Counted from the stretch's first letter, positions 36,018 through 44,368 are shown. The stretch: DNA of 64,000 nucleotides from JAGVGT01 sp963807225 (GCA_963807225.1 CAWEAD010000012.1:186001-250000), one strand, 5' to 3'. Notes: a model not told the origin generated them from the sequence alone. Made by a program: numbers and translations.

Positions 36018-36128
36018 GCAAAGCTTAGAAGCAGCTTTTTGGTATCGAAAAGGTGGTTCTAAGGCTCAAAAATAGGCACTTTTCAAGCACAACTCAAACG
36101 ATATTAAACAGTTAGCTTGGTCCGACCC
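36018..36128. repeat. Dispersed ~110-bp repeat, copy 1
   Basis: AAGCTTAGAAGCAGC...TCTAAGGCTCAAAAATAGGCA...AACAGTTAGCTTGGTCCGACC is repeated with changes at 37315-37417, and its first half again at 37622-37668. The most conserved parts are CTAAGGC and ACAGTTAGCTTGGTCCGACC. Confidence 0.6.
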
Positions 36129-36144
36129 CCAACCGCCCTATGTG

Positions 36145-36507
36145 TCAGGCGACTGCCGCAGGCAAGAAAATATGGTAAGTGTCGAGTGTTTTGACTTTGC
36201 CATTCGCGAACGTAAAGAACTCACTGAATACAAACGGTAGCCAATCTCCGGCACGTTGTTTGACCCGGCCGGAACCCTGTATTGCCACCGTGCTGACGTT
36301 TTCCACGACGTTGAGAATTTGTAGTTCAGGATTGCCCTCAAAGGCATCATTCTTTAGTTCCGCAGCGAACTGATCTATACCGCTCAGTGATTTAAATCCA
36401 TAGATGTTCCAAGTTACGTCTTCTGCAAGGCACGACAGAATCTTCTGGCTGTTGCCCTCGCGAAAACCATCGATGTACTTTTTGACGATTTCGACTTGTA
36501 CACTCAT
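36145..36507 (-). CDS. NTF2-like / SnoaL-type small protein
   Basis: A protein of about 120 residues with the cone-like NTF2 fold pattern: an N-terminal helix pair (VEIVKKYIDGFREGNSQKIL), CLAEDVTWNI, and the terminal strands (FVFSEFFTFANGKVKTLDTYH). Members are small-molecule binding proteins or isomerases. The start at 36507 follows AAGGTGA; a frame start at 36543 lacks one. It lies downstream of a dihydrofolate-reductase-like gene on the same strand. Confidence 0.78.
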   Translation of the reverse strand: MSVQVEIVKKYIDGFREGNSQKILSCLAEDVTWNIYGFKSLSGIDQFAAELKNDAFEGNPELQILNVVENVSTVAIQGSGRVKQRAGDWLPFVFSEFFTFANGKVKTLDTYHIFLPAAVA

Positions 36508-36539
36508 GGGCTTCACCTTAAATAGTGACACTGAGGTAT

Positions 36540-37094
36540 TCACGGAATTCTTTGATAGCGAAGGATCACGCAGCCCGTTGAAAGCGGGCGTGATTCGAGC
36601 AGCTTAAGCTCTTGCGGGTTTAATAATCCATCACCGAACAAGAGCCTGCCTTTGCCATAAATGACTGGTGCGATACCAAGGCGATATTCGTCAAAAAGTC
36701 CCGCGATCATAAGAGTCTTCGAGAGATTGGCGCTACCGAAGACGTAGATGTTCCCATTTCCCTGTTGCTTCAGCCTGGTCACTTCCCCCACTACGTCGTC
36801 TTTTACCAGTGTTGTGTTGTTCCAGGCGGCAGTTTGAAGAGTGCGCGAACAGACCACCTTCGGGAGACTGTTCATGTAATCCGCAATCTCTCCCTGAGCC
36901 GTCTGCCAATATGCGGCCATGCCCTCATATGTTACGCGCCCGAACAAAAGCGCATCGGCTGACTCCAACTGCTCAAGGGAAAATCTTTCGAGTTCCTCGC
37001 CCCAAAGCTTTTCGTGCCAGGGTAAGTCCCAGTTCTTCTGGCCCTCGAAGTAGCCATCGAGGGTGATGAGATTCCACATGATTAGCTTTCGCAC
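36540..37094 (-). CDS. Dihydrofolate reductase family (RibD C-terminal type) protein
   Basis: A 184-residue protein starting at GTG 37094 after GGAGGAG. The RibD C-terminal pattern is visible: KLIMWNLITLDGYFEG at the N-terminus, ADALLFGRVTYEGMAAYW near 65 and NIYVFGSANLSKTLM near 125. Such proteins are NADPH-dependent reductases or proteins of unknown function carried in accessory regions. It is 33 bases before the NTF2-like gene on the same strand. Confidence 0.83.
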   Translation of the reverse strand: MRKLIMWNLITLDGYFEGQKNWDLPWHEKLWGEELERFSLEQLESADALLFGRVTYEGMAAYWQTAQGEIADYMNSLPKVVCSRTLQTAAWNNTTLVKDDVVGEVTRLKQQGNGNIYVFGSANLSKTLMIAGLFDEYRLGIAPVIYGKGRLLFGDGLLNPQELKLLESRPLSTGCVILRYQRIP

Positions 37095-37686
37095 CGCAGA
37101 TCTCCTCCGTGTGCTGGTCCTCTAACAAGCTATTAAGCGGTTCACACGCGCGTGATCCGCTTAACTACAAGGTCATGTCACTTGATTACCAGTACATACT
37201 AACTGCTCCTGATAAAGATATATCCAAATATTCGCGCCAATATGCTCAAGAGATATGTTGACTCTGGAAACTATGAAAAGTAAATCCGACCCGATTATTC
37301 GTCCGAATTCCTCTTAGAGCTTTGTTTTTGATGTCAAAAAGTTGCCTCTAAGGCAGAAAAACAGCCATTTTATAGGCTTTAATGACATGATGTCAAACAG
37401 TTAGCTTGGTCCGACCCTTGGGGGAAGCTTTCCTGCCCCCATTCTCATGATTCCATCTAAGCAAACTGGTTTCTTCCCAGCCGGTTTGGTCAAATCACGA
37501 ATTCTGCTCTCTCTCACGTTGATTCGACAAAAGTCAAAAGCCGACTCGCTTCCTCGCCGAATGAGCCAACACAACAAAGAAGGCAGTCGATGGTCTTCTT
37601 GTCCGGAGAAGTAGGGGGGAAAGGCTTACAGCCCGTTTTTTGATACCGAAAAGAGACCTCTAAGGCACGGTGCATTGCTCAACACC
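37095..37686. other. Intergenic region made of repeat copies
   Basis: About 600 bases with no supported gene. It holds copies 2 and 3 (partial) of the ~110-bp dispersed repeat, at 37315-37417 and 37622-37668, and the first copy of a 133-bp direct repeat at 37459-37591. Confidence 0.6.
37459..37591. repeat. 133-bp direct repeat, left copy
   Basis: AAGCAAACTGGTTTCTTCCC...GGCAGTCGAT is repeated with few changes at 38368-38500. The two copies flank the RHH/RelE toxin-antitoxin module. The right copy ends exactly at the target of the IS3 element. Confidence 0.85.
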
Positions 37687-37687
37687 T

Positions 37688-37717
37688 TGACGTCACAATG
37701 TCATGACGTTATTGTGT
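37688..37717 (+). promoter_or_regulatory. Promoter and operator of the RHH-RelE module
   Basis: TTGACG (37688-37693) and TATTGT (37711-37716), 17 bases apart, form a good sigma-70-like promoter. Over it lies an inverted repeat CACAAT (37695-37700) and ATTGTG (37712-37717) enclosing the palindrome GTCATGAC. This fits an operator for the ribbon-helix-helix antitoxin. The AAGGAGG ribosome site and ATG follow. Confidence 0.62.
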
Positions 37718-37746
37718 TGTAGTGTTATTGAACAAGGAGGTCAAAA

Positions 37747-37980
37747 ATGAACGTTCAAGCCAAACGCGCCACCATCTATTTTGATCCTGATCTGCACAAA
37801 GCCCTGCGACTCAAAGCCGCCGAGACTTCACGGTCGATCACCGACCTGGTCAACGAAGCAGTCCGACAGGCCCTGGCCGAAGACGCCGAGGATCTCTCCG
37901 TCTTCGCCGCCCGGACCGCCGAGCCGTTGGTCAGTTACGAAGAGATGGTCAAGAAGCTGAAAGCCGATGGCCGGATTTAA
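37747..37980 (+). CDS. Type II antitoxin, ribbon-helix-helix (CopG/RelB-like)
   Basis: A 77-residue protein with an N-terminal ribbon strand (KRATIYFDPDLHKALRLKA) and helix pair (SRSITDLVNEAVRQALAED), typical of DNA-binding RHH antitoxins. The C-terminal part (PLVSYEEMVKKLKADGRI) would wrap the toxin. AAGGAGG precedes ATG 37747. It overlaps the toxin gene by 14 bases and should repress the operon with it. Confidence 0.86.
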   Translation: MNVQAKRATIYFDPDLHKALRLKAAETSRSITDLVNEAVRQALAEDAEDLSVFAARTAEPLVSYEEMVKKLKADGRI

Positions 37981-38224
37981 AGTCTATTTCAAAAAGTCCG
38001 TCGAGAAGGATTTCTCCGGTATACCCAAGAAAGACCTGCAACGGATCATCAAGCTGATCGGCAGCTTGGCCGACAATCCCCGTCCAGCCGGTTGTGAGAA
38101 ACTAACCGGGCAGGAACGTTTTCGGGTTCGCCAAGGTCGCTACCGCATCATTTATTCGATTCAGGATGATGAATTGACGGTATGGGTGGTCAAGGTCGCC
38201 CACCGCAAGGAAGTATACAGATAA
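37967..38224 (+). CDS. Type II toxin, RelE/ParE family
   Basis: An 85-residue basic protein of the RelE/ParE fold: FKVYFKKSVEKDFSGIP at the start, NPRPAGCEKLTGQERFRVR in the middle and the end block YRIIYSIQDDELTVWVVKVAHRKEVYR. These toxins cleave mRNA at the ribosome or poison gyrase. The NPRP...YRIIY pattern is more RelE-like. It overlaps the antitoxin gene by 14 bases. Confidence 0.87.
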   Translation: MAGFKVYFKKSVEKDFSGIPKKDLQRIIKLIGSLADNPRPAGCEKLTGQERFRVRQGRYRIIYSIQDDELTVWVVKVAHRKEVYR

Positions 38225-38367
38225 CTCCCTCTGCACATCTCAATTCCGCAATTCAGTTTGGCGCCCCGGAATTACACGAAATCCACAACCGGACTTGATT
38301 AGCGCTTTAAGAGTCCCGGTGACATATTACGCAATAGGGCAGTTGTGAATTATGTCCCCGGAACTCA

Positions 38368-38500
38368 AAGCAAACTGGTTTCTTCCCAGTCGGTTTGGTC
38401 AAATCACGAATTCTGCTCTCTCTCACGTTGATTCGACAAAAGTCAAAAGTCGACTCGCTCCCTCGCCGAATGAGCCAACACAACAAAAAGGGCAGTCGAT
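38368..38500. repeat. 133-bp direct repeat, right copy
   Basis: Second copy of the repeat at 37459-37591, 909 bases away. Near 38330-38360 there are also REP-transposase-type border words (GTCCCGGTGACAT, ATGTCCCCGGAACT). Confidence 0.85.
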
Positions 38501-38515
38501 GCGTAAGCTTCCCTG

Positions 38516-39328
38516 TCAAGTAGGCAGTTGTAAAATAGAGTTCCCAGCGTTCTTTGACATATGTTCAGCAGGTGTATGATCGTCGAGTGAATCGTGCGGA
38601 CGTTCCTCGTTGTATTCGATCATCCACCAGTAGGTTGCCTCCCTGACTTCGGCCAGATTGCGGAACAGATACAGGTCGAGCAGTTCGTTACGATATGTCC
38701 GGTTGAAACGCTCGATGTACGCATTTTGGTTCGGCTCACCAGGCTGGATGTAATGGATCATCATCCCGACTGATTGCGCCCAGTCGATAAACTCACCACT
38801 TAAAAACTCGGGTCCGTTATCGACCCGCAGGAGATTGGGTAGTCCACGGTCCAGGCGAATTTGCTCAAAAACACGGATCAATCGTCTTCCGGTGATGGAC
38901 GTATCGATTTCAATCTTCAGCACCTCACGGTTGAAATCGTCGATTACGTTAAAAGTACGGAACCGTTTGCCGGCATATAGCGTATCGCTCATAAAGTCGG
39001 CGGACCAGACCTGGTTGGGTTGCTGGGGCACATGCAATGGCATTTTAACCCGCTTGGGCAAACGCTTCTTGGCTCGGCGCTTCTGGTTCAGGTTAAGCGC
39101 GCAGTAGACACGGTAAACTCGCTTGTGGTTCCAGCGATATCGGTTGCGACGCAAAGCCTTAAAGCACTTCCAAAAGCCCCAGCGGGGATGTTTCTCAAGC
39201 AAAGCATTGATGGCCTTGATGACCTCGGCGTCACGATCATTACGCTGGGGTGTTCGATAAAAGGCTGCCCGAGATAGGCCGATACAGTTGCAACTGCGCC
39301 GCACTGAAAGCTGATGCTCCGCAACCAT
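38516..39328 (-). CDS. IS3-family transposase OrfB (DDE integrase domain)
   Basis: A 270-residue catalytic half of the transposase. The HTH_21 region (ALLEKHPRWGFWKCFKALRR) is near 45. The DDE triad is in SADFMSD, RVDNGPEF and NAYIERFNRTYRNE. It would be made as an OrfAB fusion by -1 frameshifting near 39369. The ORF is intact, so the element may be active. Confidence 0.9.
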   Translation of the reverse strand: MVAEHQLSVRRSCNCIGLSRAAFYRTPQRNDRDAEVIKAINALLEKHPRWGFWKCFKALRRNRYRWNHKRVYRVYCALNLNQKRRAKKRLPKRVKMPLHVPQQPNQVWSADFMSDTLYAGKRFRTFNVIDDFNREVLKIEIDTSITGRRLIRVFEQIRLDRGLPNLLRVDNGPEFLSGEFIDWAQSVGMMIHYIQPGEPNQNAYIERFNRTYRNELLDLYLFRNLAEVREATYWWMIEYNEERPHDSLDDHTPAEHMSKNAGNSILQLPT

Positions 39329-39360
39329 ATATACAACGGCTTCTCGTTTCTCCGGCAGCC

Positions 39361-39627
39361 TTAAAGCTTTTTTTCGATGAGATCTTTCATTGCCCGGTTC
39401 TCAAGGGCTATGTCGGCATACATGCGCTTAAACTGGCTCAGCTCTCGCTCCATCTCTTTCAGGCGCTTAAGGTCTGAGGCCTGCATGCCGCCGTACTTGG
39501 ATTTCCAGTTATAGTAAGTTGCATCGGAGATACCATGTTTGCGACAGATATCCTTAACCTGCACGCCAGCATCCGCCTCCTTGAGAATGGACACGATTTG
39601 GGTTTCCGAAAAACGTGATCGCTTCAT
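39361..39627 (-). CDS. IS3-family transposase OrfA (HTH)
   Basis: An 88-residue HTH_Tnp_1 protein (RFSETQIVSILKEADAG, CRKHGISDATYYNWKSKYGG) with a C-terminal leucine-zipper-like helix (LKRLKEMERELSQFKRMYAD). It ends at EKKL just after the run AAAAAAAG on the coding strand, the slippery A AAA AAG site for making OrfAB. Confidence 0.9.
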   Translation of the reverse strand: MKRSRFSETQIVSILKEADAGVQVKDICRKHGISDATYYNWKSKYGGMQASDLKRLKEMERELSQFKRMYADIALENRAMKDLIEKKL

Positions 39628-39705
39628 AAAAGCCTCCTGGTTTCATTGTGCCAGAAAACTCTACTTTTAACATGTCTACGTTTTGGGGAAGCTTACGGGG
39701 GGGCA

Positions 39706-40178
39706 TCGACCTGTCTTCTGATTACCCCCGCGGGCCTATTTTTTCAACGAAGTATTTATATTGTCAGGGATGAAGTTATTGGATTTATGGATTCCCGATC
39801 ATACGTATCGAGGTGACAGTCATGATTTTATGCTTTTCCGTGGGGTTCACCAGAATGTTATGAAATCATGGCCGTCCCACTGCACACTCTCCATTACAGA
39901 ATTTTGGGCAGATCTTGGAATTCGGCGGCCCTTCTGATTGGGCGGGTCTGTGTGTCGATTGAAAAAGGTCAGGCATCTGTAATTCTTTGTTACGCCAGAC
40001 ACCAGAGCGCAGCTGTCTGGCACGCGTGCCTGCCCGCCTCACCTGTTTTACATCCGGGGCGGGTCGGCAAGCGCGACACGGCTTCTACGGCGATTTTTCA
40101 AGCCGTAGAAGCCGATATAGCTTTTCTGGTACGCCAATTGTGCAGGATCCCAGCGGATTATTGACGGCGGAGTCAGAT
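39706..40178. other. Intergenic region with three consecutive hairpins
   Basis: No gene is convincing; frames on the + strand over it have no domain. From 39994 to 40113 it holds three inverted repeats in a row, listed separately. The rest is plain sequence downstream of the IS. Confidence 0.55.
39994..40113. other. Structured segment: three tandem inverted repeats
   Basis: Stem 1 is GCCAGAC (39994-40000) with GTCTGGC (40015-40021). Stem 2 is TGCCTGCCCGCC (40027-40038) with GGCGGGTCGGCA (40058-40069), broken only by a 2x2 internal loop. Stem 3 is GGCTTCTACGGC (40080-40091) with GCCGTAGAAGCC (40102-40113), perfect. The arrangement could be a structured RNA or recombination site; I do not recognise a family. 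Confidence 0.5.
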
Positions 40179-40571
40179 TTACTTTTTCTCCTGCATCCGT
40201 CGCACATGTTCACAGGCCCGGTCGATCTCTCCGGTGAATTTCTCATAATCGAGCTGCAGGCCGTTGATGTAAGTACTCCAGCCGGCGCTTGACTTTGCGT
40301 AATGCAATGCGTCTTCGATTTCCTCCTGCGACGCCCCGTTCAGCTTGGCCACTTCGGTGTGGTAATAAGAGCAATAGCGGCATTTACTGATGGCTGAGAT
40401 GGCGACCCCGATCAACTCCCGATACTTGTTCGGAATAGGCCCTTCGTCGAACTGGACGCGCTTAAAGAGTTTCCACTCCAGTTCCAGCGAGGAATCAGGG
40501 ACAGTCTTGAACATGCTCGGCACGAGCCCGAACATTTGCTCGATCTCTTTGTAGATTTCTTCTCTGTTCAT
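40179..40571 (-). CDS. Carboxymuconolactone decarboxylase family (AhpD-like) protein
   Basis: A protein of about 130 residues with the CMD/AhpD redox motif CRYCSYYHT near residue 66, which has the CxxC pair and a nearby His. Such proteins act as peroxide-linked reductants or decarboxylases. The start at 40571 follows AAGGAG. It has the same orientation as the GH13 gene upstream but is separated from it by 64 bases. Confidence 0.84.
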   Translation of the reverse strand: MNREEIYKEIEQMFGLVPSMFKTVPDSSLELEWKLFKRVQFDEGPIPNKYRELIGVAISAISKCRYCSYYHTEVAKLNGASQEEIEDALHYAKSSAGWSTYINGLQLDYEKFTGEIDRACEHVRRMQEKK

Positions 40572-40635
40572 TTTCGGGTTCTCCTTCATTTGTTTATGGT
40601 TGCGAGCGCTTGGTATTCATTTCCCTGCTTTGGCA

Positions 40636-42618
40636 TCACGCCCAGGTCAAGCCGGCACTCTCTACAGCCGAACGGTTTGCCAGCACCATAACCTCGGACG
40701 GTCCGATCAGCCATTGATCCAGGCCAACGAAATGCCACCTGTCATCCTCGGTCTGGTCAAGATCGATCCTGGCGCCCGGCTGCATATCCTCGGGAGCCGC
40801 CGGGTCGGTATTGGCCACCACCTGCAGCCCTTCCCGCGACAGACGTTGATCGGCCACAACCCGTCCGCCGCGCCGCTCGAGCCCATGCGGGTTGATCACC
40901 ACCAATACCTCCTGGTCGTCGAATACCCGCGACCAGGCGATGATCTGGCCATGATCCGGGAAGGCGAAGGGATAACTCAGATAGGAAATCTCACGCTGGT
41001 ATTGCCGGCCGCGCTGCAACGGCTTGAACCGCCTGCGCACTTGCGTCAACTGGGCAATCCGGAGGTAGGACGGATGATTGGGGTTGAAGACATGCCAACC
41101 GGCCGTGCCGTGCGGGCCGAAACCTTCGATCTGCTCAACATTCCCCTGAATTCCCGACCAGCCCGCGGCTAGGGGATGCTCCGGGCCGAACATCGCTTCC
41201 CGCAGCAGGCAGTCATGTCTGCCCCAATTATCTACATAGTGCCGCTGGTCCGTCTCGACTCCACCAGCCAGGCCTTGTTCTATGCCGTAGTAAAGGCAGG
41301 GAATGCCCATGGAAAAGAGTTGCAGGGCGACAACCGCCGCTCCCTGGTGGTCATTGGAGGCGTCGGCGGCCAGCCGCACTTTTGCTCCGAAAACATGGTC
41401 GTGGTCGTTGCTGATGCTCAGGTGCCGGGAGCCCCAGTTACGGTGCGAGCCCATGCCCGGATCGAAGGGGTCGAAGCCGGCGAAGAAATCGGCGGCGGCT
41501 TGCAGCCCTTTGCCGACATTGCAGATGGCCTCGCGCTGTTCCCCGATATCCAAGCAGGCATTCAGGTTGCGACCGGTTATATCGAGGTAGCGGTCCTGGG
41601 CGGTGTTGCCACCCGCCACCTCGGCGACGAGGAAGAAGTCGTCTTTGCCGAGATCCTCGGCATACTCCTTCAGGGCGTTGCAGAAATTCCGGGCCTGCTT
41701 GAGGGTCACGTGCTTGAAGGTGTCGATACGGTAGCCGTCGAGATCGGCAAGGGCGATCCAGTATTGGTACGCCAGAATCAGGGCCTGGAAGGCATCGCCG
41801 GCGAACAGGTTCATTTTGCGCAGGTTTTCGAAGTCGGTGCGCTTGTGTTCGGCATTGTCGTCGTTGATATCGCCGCCGCCCAGATTGCCGCAACCCGCCC
41901 GCAGGTAACAAGATGCGGCCTGCAAGTCGCGCGGCCAGACACTGTCGTCCTTCTCCAGGGTCTGGCCGGGATCGGTAATCGAGGTACCGTAACCGTTGCG
42001 CGGCCAGACCGGACTGTAACTGCCGAAGGGAGGAAGATAGGGCGGTTTAAAGACATCCCCGGCACTAGAGTCGTACAGCCAGTTGCAGCCGGAGTGATTG
42101 AAGATTATATCGAGAATTACATACATCCCGGCCGCATGGGCCGCATCCACCAGGTCAACCAGATCGCGCCGGCTACCGAATCGCGATTCGATGTCGAGGA
42201 AGTTCTGAATGCCGTAGCCATGATAGGTGTTCTCTTCGACGCGCTGGCGAAACACCGGCGCGATCCACAGGGTTGTCACGCCCAGATCGGCAAGGTAGGA
42301 AAGCTTGGATCGTATTCCTTTGATCGTGCCGCCCTGGAAACATTCGGCTCCCGATTTTTGCCAGTCGTCCCAGCGCCAGCCTGGCCCGCGCAGGGAACGG
42401 ATATGCGCAATCCCGGCCTGAGTGCTGAGATCGTATTGCAAAAGCCGTTCGGGCTGTTCCAGTCCGTTCGAAAAGCGGTCCGGCAGGAGAAAATAGAAAA
42501 CCTGGTCGCGCCAGTCGCTGGGCGATGAGGTGTACCGATCCCGTTGCGGCCATTTGTCAAGCGCTTCCGATAAACTGCGGGGTGGGGGGGCGGCAAGGAT
42601 GGTATCGAGGTTATGCAT
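40636..42618 (-). CDS. GH13 alpha-amylase family protein
   Basis: A 660-residue glycoside hydrolase of family 13. The barrel motifs are DIIFNHSG, the nucleophile Asp in LDGYRIDTFKHV, the acid Glu in FLVAEVAGG and the transition-state Asp in SNDHDHV. A substantial N-terminal part precedes the barrel (DRYTSSPSDWRDQVFYFLLPDRF). The start at 42618 follows GGAGGTC. It would cleave or rearrange alpha-1,4-glucan or trehalose-type sugars. No signal peptide is seen, so it is probably cytoplasmic and part of glycogen or maltodextrin metabolism. Confidence 0.87.
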   Translation of the reverse strand: MHNLDTILAAPPPRSLSEALDKWPQRDRYTSSPSDWRDQVFYFLLPDRFSNGLEQPERLLQYDLSTQAGIAHIRSLRGPGWRWDDWQKSGAECFQGGTIKGIRSKLSYLADLGVTTLWIAPVFRQRVEENTYHGYGIQNFLDIESRFGSRRDLVDLVDAAHAAGMYVILDIIFNHSGCNWLYDSSAGDVFKPPYLPPFGSYSPVWPRNGYGTSITDPGQTLEKDDSVWPRDLQAASCYLRAGCGNLGGGDINDDNAEHKRTDFENLRKMNLFAGDAFQALILAYQYWIALADLDGYRIDTFKHVTLKQARNFCNALKEYAEDLGKDDFFLVAEVAGGNTAQDRYLDITGRNLNACLDIGEQREAICNVGKGLQAAADFFAGFDPFDPGMGSHRNWGSRHLSISNDHDHVFGAKVRLAADASNDHQGAAVVALQLFSMGIPCLYYGIEQGLAGGVETDQRHYVDNWGRHDCLLREAMFGPEHPLAAGWSGIQGNVEQIEGFGPHGTAGWHVFNPNHPSYLRIAQLTQVRRRFKPLQRGRQYQREISYLSYPFAFPDHGQIIAWSRVFDDQEVLVVINPHGLERRGGRVVADQRLSREGLQVVANTDPAAPEDMQPGARIDLDQTEDDRWHFVGLDQWLIGPSEVMVLANRSAVESAGLTWA

Positions 42619-42913
42619 GATTGACCTCCATGCTTTGCCAGATGGACAAAATTCCAAGCAACTATTTGAAGTTCTTGGTTTGAAGTCGCCGGGAAGGGCG
42701 ATCTTTCAAGACCTGATCAACCATTTTTCCCGATATCCGATCTGGGCATTACTCTCTCTGTTTGTAAAAAGGCTAGGCCTTGGCAGCGGGTGATGTCCAG
42801 AAAAATTTTATCAGCATAATGTATGCGGGACCGGGTCAATTCCCGCTCTCGGTTTTCTGATGAAAACCACGTCAAATCAGGGAAAGGATCTGCTGTGATT
42901 GGAAGCTTTCCTG

Positions 42914-43470
42914 AATTCCGGGGACACAATACTCAATTGCCAGTCAACATATTTCCAAAACATCTTGCCAGTATAGAAGCATTGGGTACATGCCGCTTTT
43001 CCGTATGGTGCTTGATGTTCGTCCTTTATCGTGAAAAACATCACCCAAACCGGACGATGGTGTCACAAAAAATCTCCGGGTCGATGGAAAATGAAAAAAC
43101 GTTTCTTGTTAACTTCTCCGCTCTCCGCTCCCGGGCTGAAAACAATGGTGCCCGGTCGGTTATACTCCGTCACCGGGCTAGGGCTTGCGGGGTGGGACTT
43201 TGTCCAAGGTGTTGTGATATCCTTCCGGAAGAGGCTGCCCGTTCCTCCTCAATATTTTGCGGGACCGCCGCAGTGATCGAGCGGATGGCGGCAATCAGTC
43301 GGCCGGCTGGATCAAACAAGGCCAGCGGAGGGACGGGGGCCAGCGGGGGGAAGTGAATGGTGGCAAAAGGGCGTAGAACTACTTTATGGAGTAGCCCATT
43401 CATCGACTTCCGGTATGCGACCGGTCTGGGAGTGAGCGGTTACTTGTAGCTACACGGGAGAATAGGTAAG
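42914..43470. repeat. Dispersed 0.4-0.55-kb repeat, copy 1
   Basis: Begins ATTCCGGGGACACAATACTC and ends in GGGAGAATAGGTAAG. The core (about 43030-43330) is nearly identical to copies at 44431-44912 and 48633-49036. All copies keep an open frame of about 81 codons on + (GRLYSVTGLGLAGWDFVQG) and another on - (FDPAGRLIAAIRSIT). Neither resembles a known protein. Confidence 0.8.
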
Positions 43471-43540
43471 GAGTACTTAAGGGACGTTCCTCATATTTAT
43501 ACTTTCTTGATTTGTTTAGTTAATCTTATGCTACGTCGAT

Positions 43541-43578
43541 GGGGGCAGGCCTGACATTTTGATATTCGGCCTGCCCCC
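43541..43578. repeat. Perfect 11-bp hairpin
   Basis: GGGGGCAGGCC (43541-43551) pairs with GGCCTGCCCCC (43568-43578) around a 16-base loop. It has the look of a REP-associated palindrome, downstream of repeat copy 1. Confidence 0.6.
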
Positions 43579-43683
43579 TTGCCAGTAATCTAGCTGCGCT
43601 TTGACATGTACGACCGGACCCAAGCCTTGCTTGGCTCTTGCTTTACCTGATCTCGCCATGGTACCAGAATCCAATCAAGAAGA

Positions 43684-43699
43684 CCGCCCCGTGGGGCGG
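43684..43699 (-). terminator. Terminator of the higBA operon
   Basis: CCGCCCC/GGGGCGG stem with a two-base loop, followed on the minus strand by TCTTCTT. It lies 11 bases after the higA stop. Confidence 0.65.
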
Positions 43700-43710
43700 C
43701 CTTTGAATCG

Positions 43711-44061
43711 TCAGGCTGCGTCTATCAGGCTTTCGTAGGGGATGCCCAGCCCTTTGTGCAGGCGCTTGATCTGTGGCAGTGAAAGGGGGCGCTTGCGGCT
43801 TAGCACCTCACTGACCCGACTCTTGGGGCCGAGGTATTTCTCCAACGCCTTCCTGTCCAGATTCATTTGGTCCGCCCTGAAAAGGATGGCCTCCACCGGG
43901 TCCGAGGCAGGAATCGGGTAATGTTTTTCTTCGTAGGCCTCGACCAGAACCAGGAGAATATCCAGTTCGTCTCCCTCGGCCGTGTCCGGTTCGGCGCCCC
44001 AAAGTTCATCGATCCGCGCCAAGGCAGCCTGGTAGGTTCGCTCGTCTTTAATCGGCTTCAT
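43711..44061 (-). CDS. higA: HigA-type antitoxin, HTH regulator
   Basis: A 116-residue protein with a C-terminal XRE-type HTH (MNLDRKALEKYLGPKSRVSEVLSRK-like segment near residues 66-90) and an acidic N-terminal region that would bind the toxin. It overlaps higB by four bases (44058-44061). The toxin-first order is typical of higBA. It should repress through the palindrome at 44369-44385. Confidence 0.86.
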   Translation of the reverse strand: MKPIKDERTYQAALARIDELWGAEPDTAEGDELDILLVLVEAYEEKHYPIPASDPVEAILFRADQMNLDRKALEKYLGPKSRVSEVLSRKRPLSLPQIKRLHKGLGIPYESLIDAA

Positions 44062-44360
44062 TCGATCACCTCGACATCCACGGCATCATATTCGGCATGG
44101 GTACCGACAAACTTGATAAACATTGCCTGCCGGCGATAATCCATGGCACAAACGATGCGGTAATCATTCCCCTTCACATTGAACACGACCCTGTTGTTCC
44201 CGACTATAGAGGCATGTCCGAAGGTGTTCTTCACATCCTGCGGAGCCTGCCAAGTCTGACGAAGGCAAAAGTGATACCATTCCGTCAGATATGGCTGGGC
44301 TTTCTCGTTACCCGGACGCTCCCAGTATTTCCTTAGCCTGCTCTTGGCGATTATCCTCAT
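44058..44360 (-). CDS. higB: HigB-type mRNA interferase toxin
   Basis: A 100-residue RelE-fold toxin. The HigB block is visible: RLRKYWERPGNEKAQPYLTEW, the middle NTFGHASIVGNNRVVFNVKG and the end DYRIVCAMDYRRQAMFIKFVGTHAEYDAVD. It cleaves translated mRNA when free of HigA. First gene of the operon. Confidence 0.88.
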   Translation of the reverse strand: MRIIAKSRLRKYWERPGNEKAQPYLTEWYHFCLRQTWQAPQDVKNTFGHASIVGNNRVVFNVKGNDYRIVCAMDYRRQAMFIKFVGTHAEYDAVDVEVIE

Positions 44361-44368
44361 CGCACCAG

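Larger units (their letters stand above)
38500..39705 (-). mobile_element. IS3-family insertion sequence, complete
   Basis: A 1,206-bp element with ends TG...CA. The terminal repeats share GTAAGCTTCCC and then GTAG.CA.GTT.AAA.TAGAGTT-like spacing; the right end has seven C where the left has one. A 4-bp target duplication TCGA flanks it (38496-38499 and 39706-39709). It carries orfA and orfB with a heptamer A AAA AAG for -1 frameshifting. The orfB sequence and 4-bp duplication suit the IS407 subgroup. Confidence 0.85.
42619..43710. other. Gene-poor region holding repeat family copy 1
   Basis: About 1.1 kb without a convincing gene. It contains copy 1 of a ~0.5-kb dispersed repeat (42914-43470), a long perfect hairpin at 43541-43578 and a terminator at 43684-43699. 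Short open frames within the repeat are discussed with the repeat. Confidence 0.55.

Noticed and set aside
38500..39705. IS as a composite transposon with the toxin-antitoxin genes
   Set aside because: Only one IS copy is present, with its own 4-bp target duplication, so the module did not move as a composite.
43031..43276. 81-codon frame in repeat copy 1 as a real gene
   Set aside because: The frame is conserved in copies, but so are frames on the other strand, there is no ribosome site and no known family. Held as a repeat feature only.
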